Shown here piece after piece: positions 1 through 9,095 of a stretch of DNA of 64,000 nt. The translations under genes and the position numbers were made by a program. The notes beneath the pieces were generated by a model, which was given only the letters and a program-made list of their open reading frames with translations, searched no databases and had not been told where the DNA came from. Source of the stretch: Limnohabitans kasalickyi (lineage in GTDB: Bacteria; Pseudomonadota; Gammaproteobacteria; Burkholderiales; Burkholderiaceae_C); the NCBI GenBank assembly GCA_965234325.1, contig OZ248407.1, positions 248,001 through 312,000 on the forward strand, in the 5' to 3' direction. Numbering within the stretch: the stretch's first letter is position 1; each line of letters opens with the position of its first letter.

Positions 1-692
1 ATATCAACAACTCACTGAACGACTTGTTGACCAAGGACCCTTGCTGTCGTCTAAACGAAGCCCTCATTCCCATCACCAAACTCACCAGCACTCCGCTGGT
101 ATTTGTGGTGTTTCCGGGTACGGGCGTCAAAACACTCAAGGAGTATTTGGCGCTGGGCAAAAGTCAGCCTCAATCACTGACGTTTGCTTCTGGTGGCACG
201 GGTTCGATCACCCAGTTACTGGGCACCAAGATCAACATGGTGACGGGGCTTCAGGTTCGAGAAATTCCCTACAAAGCGATTGGCGCAGAGCTTCCCGATT
301 TGATAGCAGGCCATGTGACTGCTGCGTATTTAGCGCCTGCGGTGGTCGCTCAGCACATCCGTTCGGGTAAGTTGATGGCCTTGGGTGTCGCGGGTGCTAA
401 GCGAATTTCAATCCTGCCCGAGGTACCCACACTGGCAGAAGCCGGTCTGCCTGATGTCGAAGCGTCGGGTTGGAATGGCTTGTTCGTCCCAGCCGGCACG
501 CCAAGTGCCGTGGTGCAGCGTTTGCAAAGTGATGTGGCAGCCGTCATGTCCACACCCGCGTTTCGTGCCGATGCGCAAAGCTTGGGCTATGAGCTCGGTG
601 GTGAGGGCATCGAAGAATTTTCGGCCTACATCAAGTCTGAATTGCTACGTTGGGGGCAGGTGATCCGAGACGGGAACATCAAAGCCGAATGA
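1..692 (+). CDS. TctC/Bug-family periplasmic solute receptor, 5' end cut by the window edge
   Basis: C-terminal part of a tripartite tricarboxylate transporter (TctC/Bug) substrate-binding protein. The reading frame is open from base 3, so the gene begins before the window. About 230 residues remain of the usual 320. The visible part has the family pattern: a strand motif PLVFVVFPGTGVKTLKEYLA, a glycine-rich segment FASGGTGSITQLL that helps close the ligand pocket, a PYKAIGAELPDLIAGHV segment (usually PYKG), and the C-terminal WNGLFVPAGTP motif. Such proteins bind carboxylates in the periplasm. No TctA or TctB membrane partner is visible, so the transporter and ligand are unknown. A second family member follows 40 bp downstream on the same strand. 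Confidence 0.9.
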   Translation, partial: INNSLNDLLTKDPCCRLNEALIPITKLTSTPLVFVVFPGTGVKTLKEYLALGKSQPQSLTFASGGTGSITQLLGTKINMVTGLQVREIPYKAIGAELPDLIAGHVTAAYLAPAVVAQHIRSGKLMALGVAGAKRISILPEVPTLAEAGLPDVEASGWNGLFVPAGTPSAVVQRLQSDVAAVMSTPAFRADAQSLGYELGGEGIEEFSAYIKSELLRWGQVIRDGNIKAE

Positions 693-732
693 AATTAAAC
701 CCTGAATTTGTCTAACCTGAAAGAACTCGAAC

Positions 733-1701
733 ATGCTGAAAAAAACGCTATCTCTGATTGCCGCTGCATTGCTGGCTGGTTTGGGTGGCCAAGCGCTGGC
801 CCAAGCCTATCCCAACAAGCCGATTCGCATCATTGTCCCCGCAGGGCCAGGTGACAGCTGTGACATTTTGTCCCGCCTGATTGCCCCTAAATTAACGGAG
901 CGGCTAGGCCAACCCATTGTGATTGACAACCGCGCGGGCTCTGCCGGCCAACTCGGCCTGACGCTGATCAAGCAAGCACCTGCCGATGGTTACACCTTGG
1001 GCTGTGGTCAAGGCGGCAACATGGTCATCGTGCCCTTGGCCTACGCCAAAGTGGCCTACGACTCGCGCAAAGATTTCACGCCCATGGCCATGATGGCCTC
1101 CAACTTTGTCGCCTTGGTGGCCAGTCCCAAGACCCCCTTCAAAACGGTCAAGGAGTTGATTGACTACGGCAAAGCCAACCCCGGTAAATTGACGTTCGGC
1201 ACCAACGGCGAGGGCGCATTCCTGCACTTTGCGACCGAGCAATTTCGCATGATGGCCGGCTTTGACTACATGCACGTCCCCTACCGAGACATGGGTGCGG
1301 TGTTTACCCAGATGTTGGGTGGCGAAATTTCAGCGTCGATTGGCTCATTCATCTCTGTGCAACCCTTGATCGACTCGGGCAAGCTTCGCTTGTTGGGCAT
1401 CGCGCGCGCAACACGCTCTCCCGACTACCCCAACATCACCACCATCGCGGAGACCGTGCCCGGTTATGCGTCTGGCGGCTGGTTTGGCATCATCGGCCCG
1501 GCCGGTGTGCCACGCGAGATCACGAACCTCATCAACAAAGAGGTCAACTGGGCCTTGCAGCAACCCGATGTGCGTGAACGTATGAAAAAACTGGGCCTAG
1601 AAATTCATACCGAACCGCCAGAATTTTTCACAGACTTGATGAACAAGGATTTTGAAAACTGGGGCAAAGTGGTGAAAAACATGGGGTTCAAGCCGCTTTA
1701 A
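733..1701 (+). CDS. TctC/Bug-family periplasmic solute receptor
   Basis: Complete 322-residue TctC-type receptor. Residues 1-23 form a clear signal peptide (MLKK start, hydrophobic core, AQA cleavage site). The mature protein opens with the family hallmark YPNKPIRIIVPAGPGDSCD. Most members have GG-x-D here, so the SCD is slightly unusual and lies where the ligand carboxylate is held. Later hallmarks are a PYRDMGAVFTQMLGGEIS segment and WFGIIGPAGVPREI. The gene lies 40 bp after another TctC gene and is probably co-transcribed with it. It ends before a hairpin facing pyrE. The ligand cannot be read from the sequence. Confidence 0.93.
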   Translation: MLKKTLSLIAAALLAGLGGQALAQAYPNKPIRIIVPAGPGDSCDILSRLIAPKLTERLGQPIVIDNRAGSAGQLGLTLIKQAPADGYTLGCGQGGNMVIVPLAYAKVAYDSRKDFTPMAMMASNFVALVASPKTPFKTVKELIDYGKANPGKLTFGTNGEGAFLHFATEQFRMMAGFDYMHVPYRDMGAVFTQMLGGEISASIGSFISVQPLIDSGKLRLLGIARATRSPDYPNITTIAETVPGYASGGWFGIIGPAGVPREITNLINKEVNWALQQPDVRERMKKLGLEIHTEPPEFFTDLMNKDFENWGKVVKNMGFKPL

Positions 1702-1724
1702 CAGCAGCGCAAACTCTCCAACTG

Positions 1725-1744
1725 CGAGCCCCCTCTGGGGCTCG
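1725..1744. terminator. Hairpin between convergent tctC and pyrE
   Basis: An 8-bp perfect stem (CGAGCCCC / GGGGCTCG) with a CTCT loop lies in the 45-bp gap between the two convergent stop codons. On the plus strand it is followed by TCTT, so it could end both transcripts. The T-tract is weak. Confidence 0.55.
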
Positions 1745-1746
1745 TC

Positions 1747-2445
1747 TTACTTCACGCCGTAGCGCTCGCGATAAGCCTGCGTGCGCACCAAGTGCTCGCC
1801 CATCGCGTTGTCAGGCTGCGCGTTCAAATACGTCAGCAAATCATTCAGTTCCGCAATCGCACACACCTGCAAGCCGACTTGTTCACGCACATATTGCACG
1901 GCGCTGTAGGGCACATCTTTTGTGGTCCCATCGGCTTGTTTTTCGGTCGCCATTTCTTGGCGGTCAAGCGCAATTGCCACCGCATGCGGCGTGGCGCCTG
2001 CGGCTTTGATGAGAGCAATCGATTCGCGAGCGGCAGTGCCTGCGCTCATCACGTCGTCCACGATCAACACGCGGCCTTTGAGCGGTGCGCCCACCAAGCT
2101 GCCACCTTCGCCGTGGTCTTTGGCTTCTTTGCGGTTGTAGGCAAAGGGTACGTTGCGACCCAAGCGCGCCAACTCAATCGACACCGCAGCGCCCAACGGA
2201 ATGCCTTTGTAAGCGGGGCCAAAAATCATGTCGAACTCGATGCCGCTTTGCACCAAGCGCTGCGCGTAAAAGCTGGCCAACTTACCGAGTTTGGCGCCAT
2301 CGTCAAACAAACCCGCATTGAAAAAGTAAGGGCTCATGCGACCCGCTTTGGTTTTGAACTCCCCAAATTTCAGCACGCCACAATCCAGCGAAAATTGCAC
2401 AAACTCTTGCGCCAACACGTCGTTGGCAGCCGCACTCTGACTCAT
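1747..2445 (-). CDS. pyrE: Orotate phosphoribosyltransferase
   Basis: Joins orotate to PRPP to make orotidine monophosphate, the fifth step of pyrimidine synthesis, in the cytosol. The 232-residue protein has the N-terminal orotate site (FGEFKTKAGRMSPYFFNAG), the GPAYKGIPLGAA loop and the PRPP-binding signature VLIVDDVMSAGTA near residue 130. Length is a little above the usual 213-220 because of a longer C-terminus. The ATG is preceded by AAGGAA at a spacing of 8. The start lies only 11 bp from the start codon of the divergent exonuclease gene, so the pyrE ribosome site overlaps the other gene's start codon. Confidence 0.96.
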   Translation of the reverse strand: MSQSAAANDVLAQEFVQFSLDCGVLKFGEFKTKAGRMSPYFFNAGLFDDGAKLGKLASFYAQRLVQSGIEFDMIFGPAYKGIPLGAAVSIELARLGRNVPFAYNRKEAKDHGEGGSLVGAPLKGRVLIVDDVMSAGTAARESIALIKAAGATPHAVAIALDRQEMATEKQADGTTKDVPYSAVQYVREQVGLQVCAIAELNDLLTYLNAQPDNAMGEHLVRTQAYRERYGVK

Positions 2446-2456
2446 GGGGAAATTCC

Positions 2457-3248
2457 TTGTTCAAACTAACCAGCCTCAACCTCAACGGTATTCGTTCAGC
2501 CGCCCGCAAGGGCGTGGAAGCTTGGCTCGAAAAAGCCAGCCCTGATTGTATTTGCGTGCAAGAAATCAAAGCCCAAGCCCCAGACATCGCGGGCAACTTC
2601 GACACATTGGCAGGCTTGAAAGGCCACTTTCATTACGCCGAGAAAAAGGGCTACTCGGGCGTAGGCGTGTACACCAAGCACGAGCCCAGCGACGTGATCG
2701 TGGGCTTTGACGGCGGCGAGTTCGATGCCGAAGGCCGCTACGTCGAACTTCGCTTTGACACACCCACCCAAAAGCTGTCCATCATCAGCAGCTACTTTCC
2801 CAGCGGCTCATCGGGTCCTGAGCGCCAAGACGCGAAGTTTCGGTTTTTGGCCGCCATGTACCCACACCTCAACGCCTTGAAACAAGACCGCGAGTTTGTG
2901 TTGTGCGGCGACATCAACATCGCGCACAACGAGGTCGACTTGAAAAACTGGAAGGGCAACAAAAAGAACAGCGGCTTCTTGCCCGAAGAACGCGCGTGGA
3001 TGACGCAGCTCACAACGCAAGGTGGCATCGTCGACGTGTATCGCCAACTGCAACCCGACACCACCGACGCTTGCTACACCTGGTGGAGCAACCGTGGCCA
3101 AGCCTATGCCAACAACGTGGGTTGGCGCTTGGACTACCACTTGGCCACGCCCGCCGTGGCGGCCAAGGCGCATGCGGAACACATCTACAAAGACGAAAAG
3201 TTCTCAGACCATGCGCCGGTCACCATCACTTACAACGGCCTGATCTGA
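2457..3248 (+). CDS. xth: Exodeoxyribonuclease III (AP endonuclease)
   Basis: DNA repair enzyme of the exonuclease III family. It cuts DNA at abasic sites and trims 3' ends with Mg2+. The 263-residue protein starts directly in the domain (LTSLNLNGIRSA). It carries the metal-binding glutamate in CVQEIKAQ, the GDINIAHNEVDLKNW motif with catalytic Asp and Asn, and the C-terminal SDHAPV motif with the Asp-His pair. The start is a TTG with GGGGA a few bases upstream. No ATG is available before the conserved first strand. The gene is divergent from pyrE. Confidence 0.95.
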   Translation: MFKLTSLNLNGIRSAARKGVEAWLEKASPDCICVQEIKAQAPDIAGNFDTLAGLKGHFHYAEKKGYSGVGVYTKHEPSDVIVGFDGGEFDAEGRYVELRFDTPTQKLSIISSYFPSGSSGPERQDAKFRFLAAMYPHLNALKQDREFVLCGDINIAHNEVDLKNWKGNKKNSGFLPEERAWMTQLTTQGGIVDVYRQLQPDTTDACYTWWSNRGQAYANNVGWRLDYHLATPAVAAKAHAEHIYKDEKFSDHAPVTITYNGLI

Positions 3249-3256
3249 CGGTCATC

Positions 3257-3296
3257 TCACAGCCCTTCGTCTGTGCAAAGCAACGAAGGGCTGTGA
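3257..3296. terminator. Long hairpin between xth and the Rieske oxygenase gene
   Basis: A 14-bp perfect stem (TCACAGCCCTTCGT and its complement) with a 12-nt loop fills the gap between two convergent genes. It lacks a long T-tract on either side. It is probably a bidirectional transcript end or RNA-stabilising element. Confidence 0.6.
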
Positions 3297-3312
3297 TTGA
3301 AGCATCGCTGCT

Positions 3313-4530
3313 TTACTTGGGTGTCACCAAAAAATTGCCTGCCGTAAATTTAACTGGCTCACTTTGCGGGTCAAAGCTCACACCAGCGGGATCAAGTCCG
3401 TCCCTGACACGCTGAAGTTGCTGCTGCAACAGACGACGCAACTTCACAATGCCGATGTCTGATGTCGCAAGGTGCTCTTCGGAGTGATGGGCAATGGCGC
3501 CTTGGCTGACCATAGCCTCGTAGTCGCCGGGAAATTGTTGGTGCTCGGCTTCTGTCAACTCTTCCCACAACTTGCCATTGAGACGTGAGCGCATTTTGAC
3601 GAGCTCACCTTCTTCTTTCACGCGACCCACGACATAAATTCGAAAGGAATGGTCATCAATCGGCAAGACCCATCCCAAAGATTCAACCATCCCATATTTC
3701 CCAATGCGTGGACTGGGGATCACTCGCAAGGTTGGCAATCCGGCTTCGCTGATGCGAAGTAAGGTTTGGCCGTCTGGCAGGTCTCGCAGAGACACTGTTC
3801 GAACGCTGTGCTCTTGTGTTTCCCAAGTCACCTTTGGCATCAGCGCCATTTGTTCCACAAACTGAGTGCCACTGAATGACGAATGCAGAATCACAACGTG
3901 GAAGGGATCAACCAAATTTTCGTAATGCTGCAGCCAATTGCAGGGAATGATTTGCGGGCCTCCACCGCCAATGCTGTTGTCATTGACCTCCAAAAACTCA
4001 CCCTCTTCCAGAGTTTCAAGGCACTCATAACGAGGTAGCACGGGTTTCTTTTCCGGTGGGCCCATGTAAGCCCAAATCAAACCGTAAAGTTCCTGAACGG
4101 GGTACCAAGGCTGCCTTATTTTGTGGCGATGTTCATCGTCCTTTGGCTCGCAAGGGCGTTCCAAGCAATGCCCTTCTGCATCAAACAACCAACCGTGATA
4201 ACAGCAACGGATGCCGTTTTCCTCCACCTTGCCATAAAACAACGATGTCCCGCGGTGCGCGCAATGGGGGTAGACCAGTCCTGGACGCCCTTTTTTGTCC
4301 CGAAACAAAATGAGGTCTTCGCCCAAGATACGTACTTGTCGCGGCCTAGCGTTGGCATCCGCGCTGACGCCGACCGGATGCCAATAGCGACGCATTAGTT
4401 CGCCCATGGGCGTTCCGCGACCAACTTCGGTCATTTCCAAATTGGAGCTTGCTTGACGCTTTTGATAAGCCGTTCCTGTGTCCACGTGGATTGGAATCGT
4501 GCGTGATGGAGTGGGTGGTAGATCGCTCAT
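3313..4530 (-). CDS. Rieske non-heme iron aromatic ring-hydroxylating oxygenase, alpha subunit
   Basis: A 405-residue terminal oxygenase that would hydroxylate or demethylate an aromatic ring using electrons from a separate reductase. The Rieske [2Fe-2S] ligands are seen in YPHCAHRGTSLF (C-x-H) and RCCYHGWLFDAEG (C-x2-H), near residues 85-115. The mononuclear iron site is in NWLQHYENLVDPFHV followed by LH. The pattern resembles phthalate 4,5-dioxygenase and vanillate O-demethylase oxygenases. No reductase or ferredoxin gene is nearby. AAGGAACC precedes the ATG, and a TctC receptor gene ends 18 bp upstream, so the two likely form a uptake-plus-attack unit. The substrate is unknown. Confidence 0.92.
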   Translation of the reverse strand: MSDLPPTPSRTIPIHVDTGTAYQKRQASSNLEMTEVGRGTPMGELMRRYWHPVGVSADANARPRQVRILGEDLILFRDKKGRPGLVYPHCAHRGTSLFYGKVEENGIRCCYHGWLFDAEGHCLERPCEPKDDEHRHKIRQPWYPVQELYGLIWAYMGPPEKKPVLPRYECLETLEEGEFLEVNDNSIGGGGPQIIPCNWLQHYENLVDPFHVVILHSSFSGTQFVEQMALMPKVTWETQEHSVRTVSLRDLPDGQTLLRISEAGLPTLRVIPSPRIGKYGMVESLGWVLPIDDHSFRIYVVGRVKEEGELVKMRSRLNGKLWEELTEAEHQQFPGDYEAMVSQGAIAHHSEEHLATSDIGIVKLRRLLQQQLQRVRDGLDPAGVSFDPQSEPVKFTAGNFLVTPK

Positions 4531-4548
4531 GTGGTTCCTTGCGCGGAT

Positions 4549-5514
4549 TTATACGCCAGCGGCTTTGATCAGCTCAGCAACCCTTGGATAGTCTGTTTTA
4601 TAGACCTCCATAAATTGCTGGGGCGTGTTGCCCAGTGGCTCGAAGCCAAAACTGATGAGCTTGGCTTGCACGTCTGGCATCGCCGTGATCTCGCGCAGCG
4701 CATTGACCCACGTGTTTTGCAACTCAAGCGGTAGGTTGGCAGGCGCGTACATGCCAATCCAACTGTCCAAGTCGAAGCCCTTGAATCCTTGTTCTGAAAA
4801 AGTTGCGATTTGGGGCATGGTCGATACTCTGCGCGTACCGGCGACGCCTAGAACCTTCATTTTCCCGCCCTGCACCTGAGCTTTTGCTGTGGATGGATTC
4901 GCCCAAGCGAAATCGAGCAATTCGCCAAGTAAATCGTTGTGTGCGGCAGCTTCTGATTTGTACGCCGCATGGACCAAGCTTGTCCCTGATTGCTGCGCCA
5001 ACAATTCACCAAAGAGATGGGCAGACGATCCATTGCCCCAAGTTCCATAACTCAGGCTGCCCTTTTTCTTCGCAAATTCAAGCAAATCTTTGAGCGTGTT
5101 CAAGGGGGCATTGGCACGGACCACCACCATCGGCCCGCCAACGGCCAACATGCTCAACGGCGTAAAGCTTTTGACCGGGTCATAGGGCAGCTTGGGTTGC
5201 AAGATGGCATTGTTCACATGCGTGAGGGGCAAAGTCATCATGACTGTGTAGCCATCGGGTGCGGCTTTGGCGACGTAATCTGCGGCGATGATGCCGCTGG
5301 CGCCAGGTCGTGCCTCCACAACGATGGGCTGACCCCAACGCTGTTGCAATTTGTCGCCATAAATTCTGGCCAAGGTGTCAATCGGGCCACCCGCCGTACC
5401 GAATGGAACGATCTTGATCGGCCGATTAGGAAAGCTCGCGGCGCCTTGAGCCCAAACGTGTGGGACTGTGACTGCTGACAAGCTGGCGAGAAGGGTTCGG
5501 CGTGATATCGACAT
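4549..5514 (-). CDS. TctC/Bug-family periplasmic solute receptor linked to the Rieske oxygenase
   Basis: A 321-residue receptor with an N-terminal export signal containing arginines (MSISRRTLLASLSAV), possibly Tat-type, and cleavage near VWAQG. Family motifs are FPNRPIKIVPFGTAGGPIDTLAR and SYGTWGNGSSAHLFGELLA. A TTG in frame 27 bp upstream could lengthen the protein, but the ATG at 5514 fits the signal peptide better. It is the first gene of a two-gene unit with the Rieske oxygenase. I infer that it delivers the aromatic acid that the oxygenase attacks. Confidence 0.92.
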   Translation of the reverse strand: MSISRRTLLASLSAVTVPHVWAQGAASFPNRPIKIVPFGTAGGPIDTLARIYGDKLQQRWGQPIVVEARPGASGIIAADYVAKAAPDGYTVMMTLPLTHVNNAILQPKLPYDPVKSFTPLSMLAVGGPMVVVRANAPLNTLKDLLEFAKKKGSLSYGTWGNGSSAHLFGELLAQQSGTSLVHAAYKSEAAAHNDLLGELLDFAWANPSTAKAQVQGGKMKVLGVAGTRRVSTMPQIATFSEQGFKGFDLDSWIGMYAPANLPLELQNTWVNALREITAMPDVQAKLISFGFEPLGNTPQQFMEVYKTDYPRVAELIKAAGV

Positions 5515-5610
5515 GCTTTTTTCTTTGGGTGATGGTCGCAATATTTACTTTTGTTTTGTGCCCATTCTCAAGAGTACTTACCCTTGCGCGCTGCAGCGAC
5601 AATCGCTCCA

Positions 5611-6927
5611 ATGACCGCCTCCACCCAACCCCAAGTCGCCATCATTGGCGCAGGCCCAGCCGGCCTCATGGCTGCTGAAGTTTTAAGCGCTGCAGGCGCC
5701 AACGTGCATGTGTATGACGCCATGCCCTCCGTCGGCCGGAAGTTCTTGCTGGCCGGTTTGGGCGGCTTGAACCTCACCCATGCCGAACCCCTTGCGTATT
5801 TCGTTCAACGCTACGCCGAACGCAGCGAGGCTTGCGCCGCGTGGCTCAACGCCTTTGGTCCTGAGGCCGTGTGTGCATGGGTCAAAGGCTTGGGACTTGA
5901 CACCTTTGTAGGCAGCTCGCAGCGCATATTTCCCACCGACATGAAAGCCGCCCCCCTGCTGCGCGCTTGGCTGCACCGTTTGCGCCACCCCGTGCAGGGC
6001 ACGCCCGTCACGTTTCACATGCGCCACCGTTGGAATGGCGCGTTGACCCAAACGACTACAAACACTGCCACGTCAGCCAGTGCATTTCAGCTGAACTTTG
6101 ACTCCCCCAATGGCCCGCAAACCACACAAGCCCACGCCGTGGTGTTGGCGCTGGGTGGCGGCAGCTGGGCCAAGCTGGGTTCTGACGGCGCTTGGCAGCC
6201 TTGGCTCAAAGATGCTGGCGTCGACGTGGCACCGCTGCGCCCCGCCAACTGTGGCTTTGACGTGCAAGGTCGCGCCAGCGCAGATGGCACCGCCACCACA
6301 GGCTGGAGCCAGCACTTAGCGAGCCAATTTGCAGGCACGCCCTTGAAGTCGGTGGCACTGTCATTCACCGACACGCAAGGCCACAGCTTCCAGCGCAAAG
6401 GCGAATTTGTGGTGACGGCCACGGGCATTGAAGGCAACTTGGTTTACGCCGCATCGGCTTTACTGCGCGACGAGATTGAGCGCCACGGCCACGCCACGCT
6501 GCACCTCGACCTCAAACCTGACTTCACCGCAGAGCGCGTGTTGACCGAAGTGAAGCACCCACGCGGCTCGCGCTCACTTAGCAGCCACTTGAAAAGCCGC
6601 CTCAACCTCACGGCCTTGCACTTGGCGCTGTTGCATGAAGTGCTGAGCAAAGAAGCCATGAACGACCCTGCCCAACTCGCAGCGGCGATCAAACACTTGC
6701 CCGTCACCTTGACCGCGACACGCCCGATCGACGAGGCCATCAGCAGCGCAGGCGGTGTGCGTTTGGAAGCCTTGAACGACACGCTGATGAGCATGGCCCT
6801 ACCCGGCGTGTTTGTGGCCGGTGAAATGCTGGACTGGGAAGCTCCCACAGGCGGCTACTTGCTCACCGCCTGCTTGGCCAGCGGCCGCTTGGCAGGTCAA
6901 GGCGCGAGCGCGTTTTTGTCGAAATAA
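5611..6927 (+). CDS. NAD(P)/FAD-dependent oxidoreductase, HI0933/BaiN-like (TIGR03862-type)
   Basis: A 438-residue flavoprotein. The dinucleotide-binding GxGxxG is in VAIIGAGPAGLMAAEVL at the N-terminus. A second signature, VGRKFLLAGLGGLNLTHAEP, is typical of the HI0933/BaiN family. The C-terminus has FVAGEMLDWEAPTGGYLL, which closes over the FAD. The ATG at 5611 puts the Rossmann strand about eight residues in. An upstream in-frame start at 5551 would add a poorly conserved leader. The physiological substrate of this family branch is not established. It is divergent from the TctC gene and convergent with the amidase gene. Confidence 0.9.
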   Translation: MTASTQPQVAIIGAGPAGLMAAEVLSAAGANVHVYDAMPSVGRKFLLAGLGGLNLTHAEPLAYFVQRYAERSEACAAWLNAFGPEAVCAWVKGLGLDTFVGSSQRIFPTDMKAAPLLRAWLHRLRHPVQGTPVTFHMRHRWNGALTQTTTNTATSASAFQLNFDSPNGPQTTQAHAVVLALGGGSWAKLGSDGAWQPWLKDAGVDVAPLRPANCGFDVQGRASADGTATTGWSQHLASQFAGTPLKSVALSFTDTQGHSFQRKGEFVVTATGIEGNLVYAASALLRDEIERHGHATLHLDLKPDFTAERVLTEVKHPRGSRSLSSHLKSRLNLTALHLALLHEVLSKEAMNDPAQLAAAIKHLPVTLTATRPIDEAISSAGGVRLEALNDTLMSMALPGVFVAGEMLDWEAPTGGYLLTACLASGRLAGQGASAFLSK

Positions 6928-6990
6928 GCGGGGTAAAAGCGCTCTATAACCGCGCCTCAAACGCTCATACAGCGAGGGCTTAGACCCGCT

Positions 6991-8457
6991 TTAAGTTGGG
7001 CGTTTGGCCAGCAACGCTGCATTCGCAGCTTCGTAAGCGGCAGCCACTTGCAGCAACGCCGCATCGCCTTGCGGGCGGCCCATCAGTTGCAAGCCCATGG
7101 GCCAAGGCTGTGTGGCATGAAAACCGGCCGGCACGCTGATGGCCGGCAAGCCGCCCAAGGTGGCATAAATAGTGGACTCCATCCAGCGGTGGTAGGTGTC
7201 CATCGTGCGCTCACCAATCTGTTGGGGCCAACGCTGTTCTATTGCAAAGGGCCACACCTGCGCCACGGGCAAAGCGATGACGTCCACCTGGTCAAACAAA
7301 CTCAGCAGGTGGTGGTAGAAGCTAGTGCGGGTTTGGCTGGCTTTGGAGAAATCGGTGTAGTTCAAGGTCAGCGAATGGTCGTACTCCCACAGCGCCTCGG
7401 GCTTGATGTGCGCACGCGCATTCGGCAGCGCTAGCAACTCACCCACACGCTGGCCAGCTAAAGCACGTCGCCAAGCCAGCCAGCATTGCCACAAACGGTC
7501 TGTGTCAAACCCCAACGGCAGCGGCGTGACGATGGCTCCTTGCGCTTCCATGCGCTGCAGTGCTTGCTCGCACACCTCCAAAATGCCGGGCTCGGTGGCC
7601 AAATAGCCATTCAAGTCGCCCAACCAGCCAATGCGCACGCCTTTGAGCTTCGCGGCATCGCACACCAAGCCTTCTGCACTGAACGGCGACGACAGCGACA
7701 ACGGCACGCGTGGATCGTGGCCCGCTTGCACTTGCAGCAACTTGGCCAAATCGGTGACGTTGCGGGCCATCGGACCATCGGTAGACAGTTGGTTCACCCA
7801 CACATCGGCGCCGGGGCCAGTCGGCACACGGCCTTGGCTGGGGCGCATGCCAAACACATGGTTCCATCCAGCGGGGTTGCGCAGCGAGCCCATGAAGTCT
7901 GAGCCATCGGCCACGGGCAACATGCGCTGCGCCAAAGCCACGGCGGCACCGCCGCTGCTGCCACCGGCGGTCACTTGTACATCCCACGCATTGGGCGTCG
8001 CGCCAAACAAGGTGTTGAACGTGTGCGAGCCCAAGGCCAACTCTGGAATATTGGTTTTACCCACCACGATGCAGCCCGCCGCTTTCATGCGCGCGGCCAT
8101 CACGCTGTCTTTTTGTGCGACGGCACCTTTGAGCAACGGGCTGCCCAAGGTGGTCGGAAAACCCGCTGTCGAGCCCGTGTCTTTGATCGCTTGCGGCATG
8201 CCATGCATCCATCCGCGTGATTGGCCCGCCGCCAGCTCCGCATCGCACACATCGGCTTGTGCCAGCAGCTTCTCGTCAGACGCCATGTTGACGATGGCGT
8301 TGTAAGTGGGGTTAAGTGTGTGAATCCGCTTCAGATATGCCTGCATCACCTCGCGACACGACACCTGTCGTGCATGAATGGCTTGCGAGAGTGCATCTGC
8401 CGTGAGGTCGGTGATGTGATCCGCCGAGGAAATCGTGGCGAAGTTTTGTGCGGTCAT
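6991..8457 (-). CDS. Amidase (amidase-signature family)
   Basis: A 488-residue serine hydrolase of the amidase-signature family, which cleaves carboxamides to acid and ammonia. The Ser-cisSer-Lys triad is visible as the lysine in AIKDTGSTAGFPTT, the Ser-rich loop in TAGGSSGGAAVALA and the nucleophile region DFMGSLRNPAG. A GatA role is unlikely because no gatB or gatC is adjacent, and the C-terminal part (PMGLQLMGRPQGDAALL) is that of a stand-alone amidase. The start at 8457 gives the expected N-terminal helix. A start at 8508 adds 17 residues without family support. It is divergent from panD. Confidence 0.92.
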   Translation of the reverse strand: MTAQNFATISSADHITDLTADALSQAIHARQVSCREVMQAYLKRIHTLNPTYNAIVNMASDEKLLAQADVCDAELAAGQSRGWMHGMPQAIKDTGSTAGFPTTLGSPLLKGAVAQKDSVMAARMKAAGCIVVGKTNIPELALGSHTFNTLFGATPNAWDVQVTAGGSSGGAAVALAQRMLPVADGSDFMGSLRNPAGWNHVFGMRPSQGRVPTGPGADVWVNQLSTDGPMARNVTDLAKLLQVQAGHDPRVPLSLSSPFSAEGLVCDAAKLKGVRIGWLGDLNGYLATEPGILEVCEQALQRMEAQGAIVTPLPLGFDTDRLWQCWLAWRRALAGQRVGELLALPNARAHIKPEALWEYDHSLTLNYTDFSKASQTRTSFYHHLLSLFDQVDVIALPVAQVWPFAIEQRWPQQIGERTMDTYHRWMESTIYATLGGLPAISVPAGFHATQPWPMGLQLMGRPQGDAALLQVAAAYEAANAALLAKRPT

Positions 8458-8592
8458 ACAAATGGCGAGTTCAGTGTGTCTTGCCATCATCGTAAAACGA
8501 CAAGTCATCCCTGACTGTCACCTCTGATCATGCTGCACTGCATCAATCGCTCACTATGATGGCGGGATTGTTTTGAAACTATTTGTACCGCC

Positions 8593-8997
8593 ATGTTCCG
8601 CACCCTGCTCAAATCCAAAATTCACCGCGTCGCCACCACCCAGTGCGAGCTTCATTACGAGGGCTCCTGCGCCATCGATGAAAACCTGCTGGACGCCGCC
8701 AACATTTGTGAGAACGAACAAGTCCACATCTGGAACATCAACAACGGCGAACGCTTCATCACCTACGCCATCAAAGGCGAGCGTGGCTCGGGCATGATTT
8801 CGGTCAATGGCTCAGCGGCACGCCGCGCCAGCGTGGGTGACTTGTTGATCATTGCTTCGTTTGCGCAAGTGCCTGAGACCGAAGTGACCACGCATGAGCC
8901 TCAACTGGTGTTTGTGGATGAGAAGAACCAGCAAGTGGGCTTGCGCCACCAGGTGCCTACGCAGGCGGCACCTGGACATGGGACGGATGAGTGCTGA
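8593..8997 (+). CDS. panD: Aspartate 1-decarboxylase
   Basis: Makes beta-alanine from L-aspartate for pantothenate and coenzyme A. The 134-residue proenzyme cleaves itself between Gly and Ser in YEGSCAID (residues 22-29) to form the pyruvoyl cofactor. Further family motifs are KIHRVATTQCELHYEG and NGERFITYAIKGERGSG. Length matches the family. The first ATG of the frame is used. A short stretch of its coding sequence (8672-8701) recurs downstream of the adjacent toxin gene. Confidence 0.96.
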   Translation: MFRTLLKSKIHRVATTQCELHYEGSCAIDENLLDAANICENEQVHIWNINNGERFITYAIKGERGSGMISVNGSAARRASVGDLLIIASFAQVPETEVTTHEPQLVFVDEKNQQVGLRHQVPTQAAPGHGTDEC

Positions 8998-9073
8998 GTT
9001 AATTTGACCTCATGACCAATGACTTCAGCTAATTCATCAAATGATTGACTTTCTGAAAAATGCATCAAATAAT

Positions 9074-9089
9074 GTGCTTTTTAAAGCAC
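9074..9089. promoter_or_regulatory. Candidate autoregulatory operator of the toxin-antitoxin pair
   Basis: GTGCTTT-TT-AAAGCAC is a perfect 7-bp inverted repeat ending 6 bp before the antitoxin ATG. RelB and Phd-type antitoxins bind such palindromes to repress their own promoter. A direct repeat CATCAAAT lies just upstream (9035-9042 and 9063-9070). Confidence 0.5.
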
Positions 9090-9095
9090 TAAATC

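Noticed and set aside
6928..6990. AAGCGGG and CCCGCTT half-sites between two convergent genes
   Set aside because: Only a 7-bp stem with a large loop and no T-tract, too weak to call a terminator.
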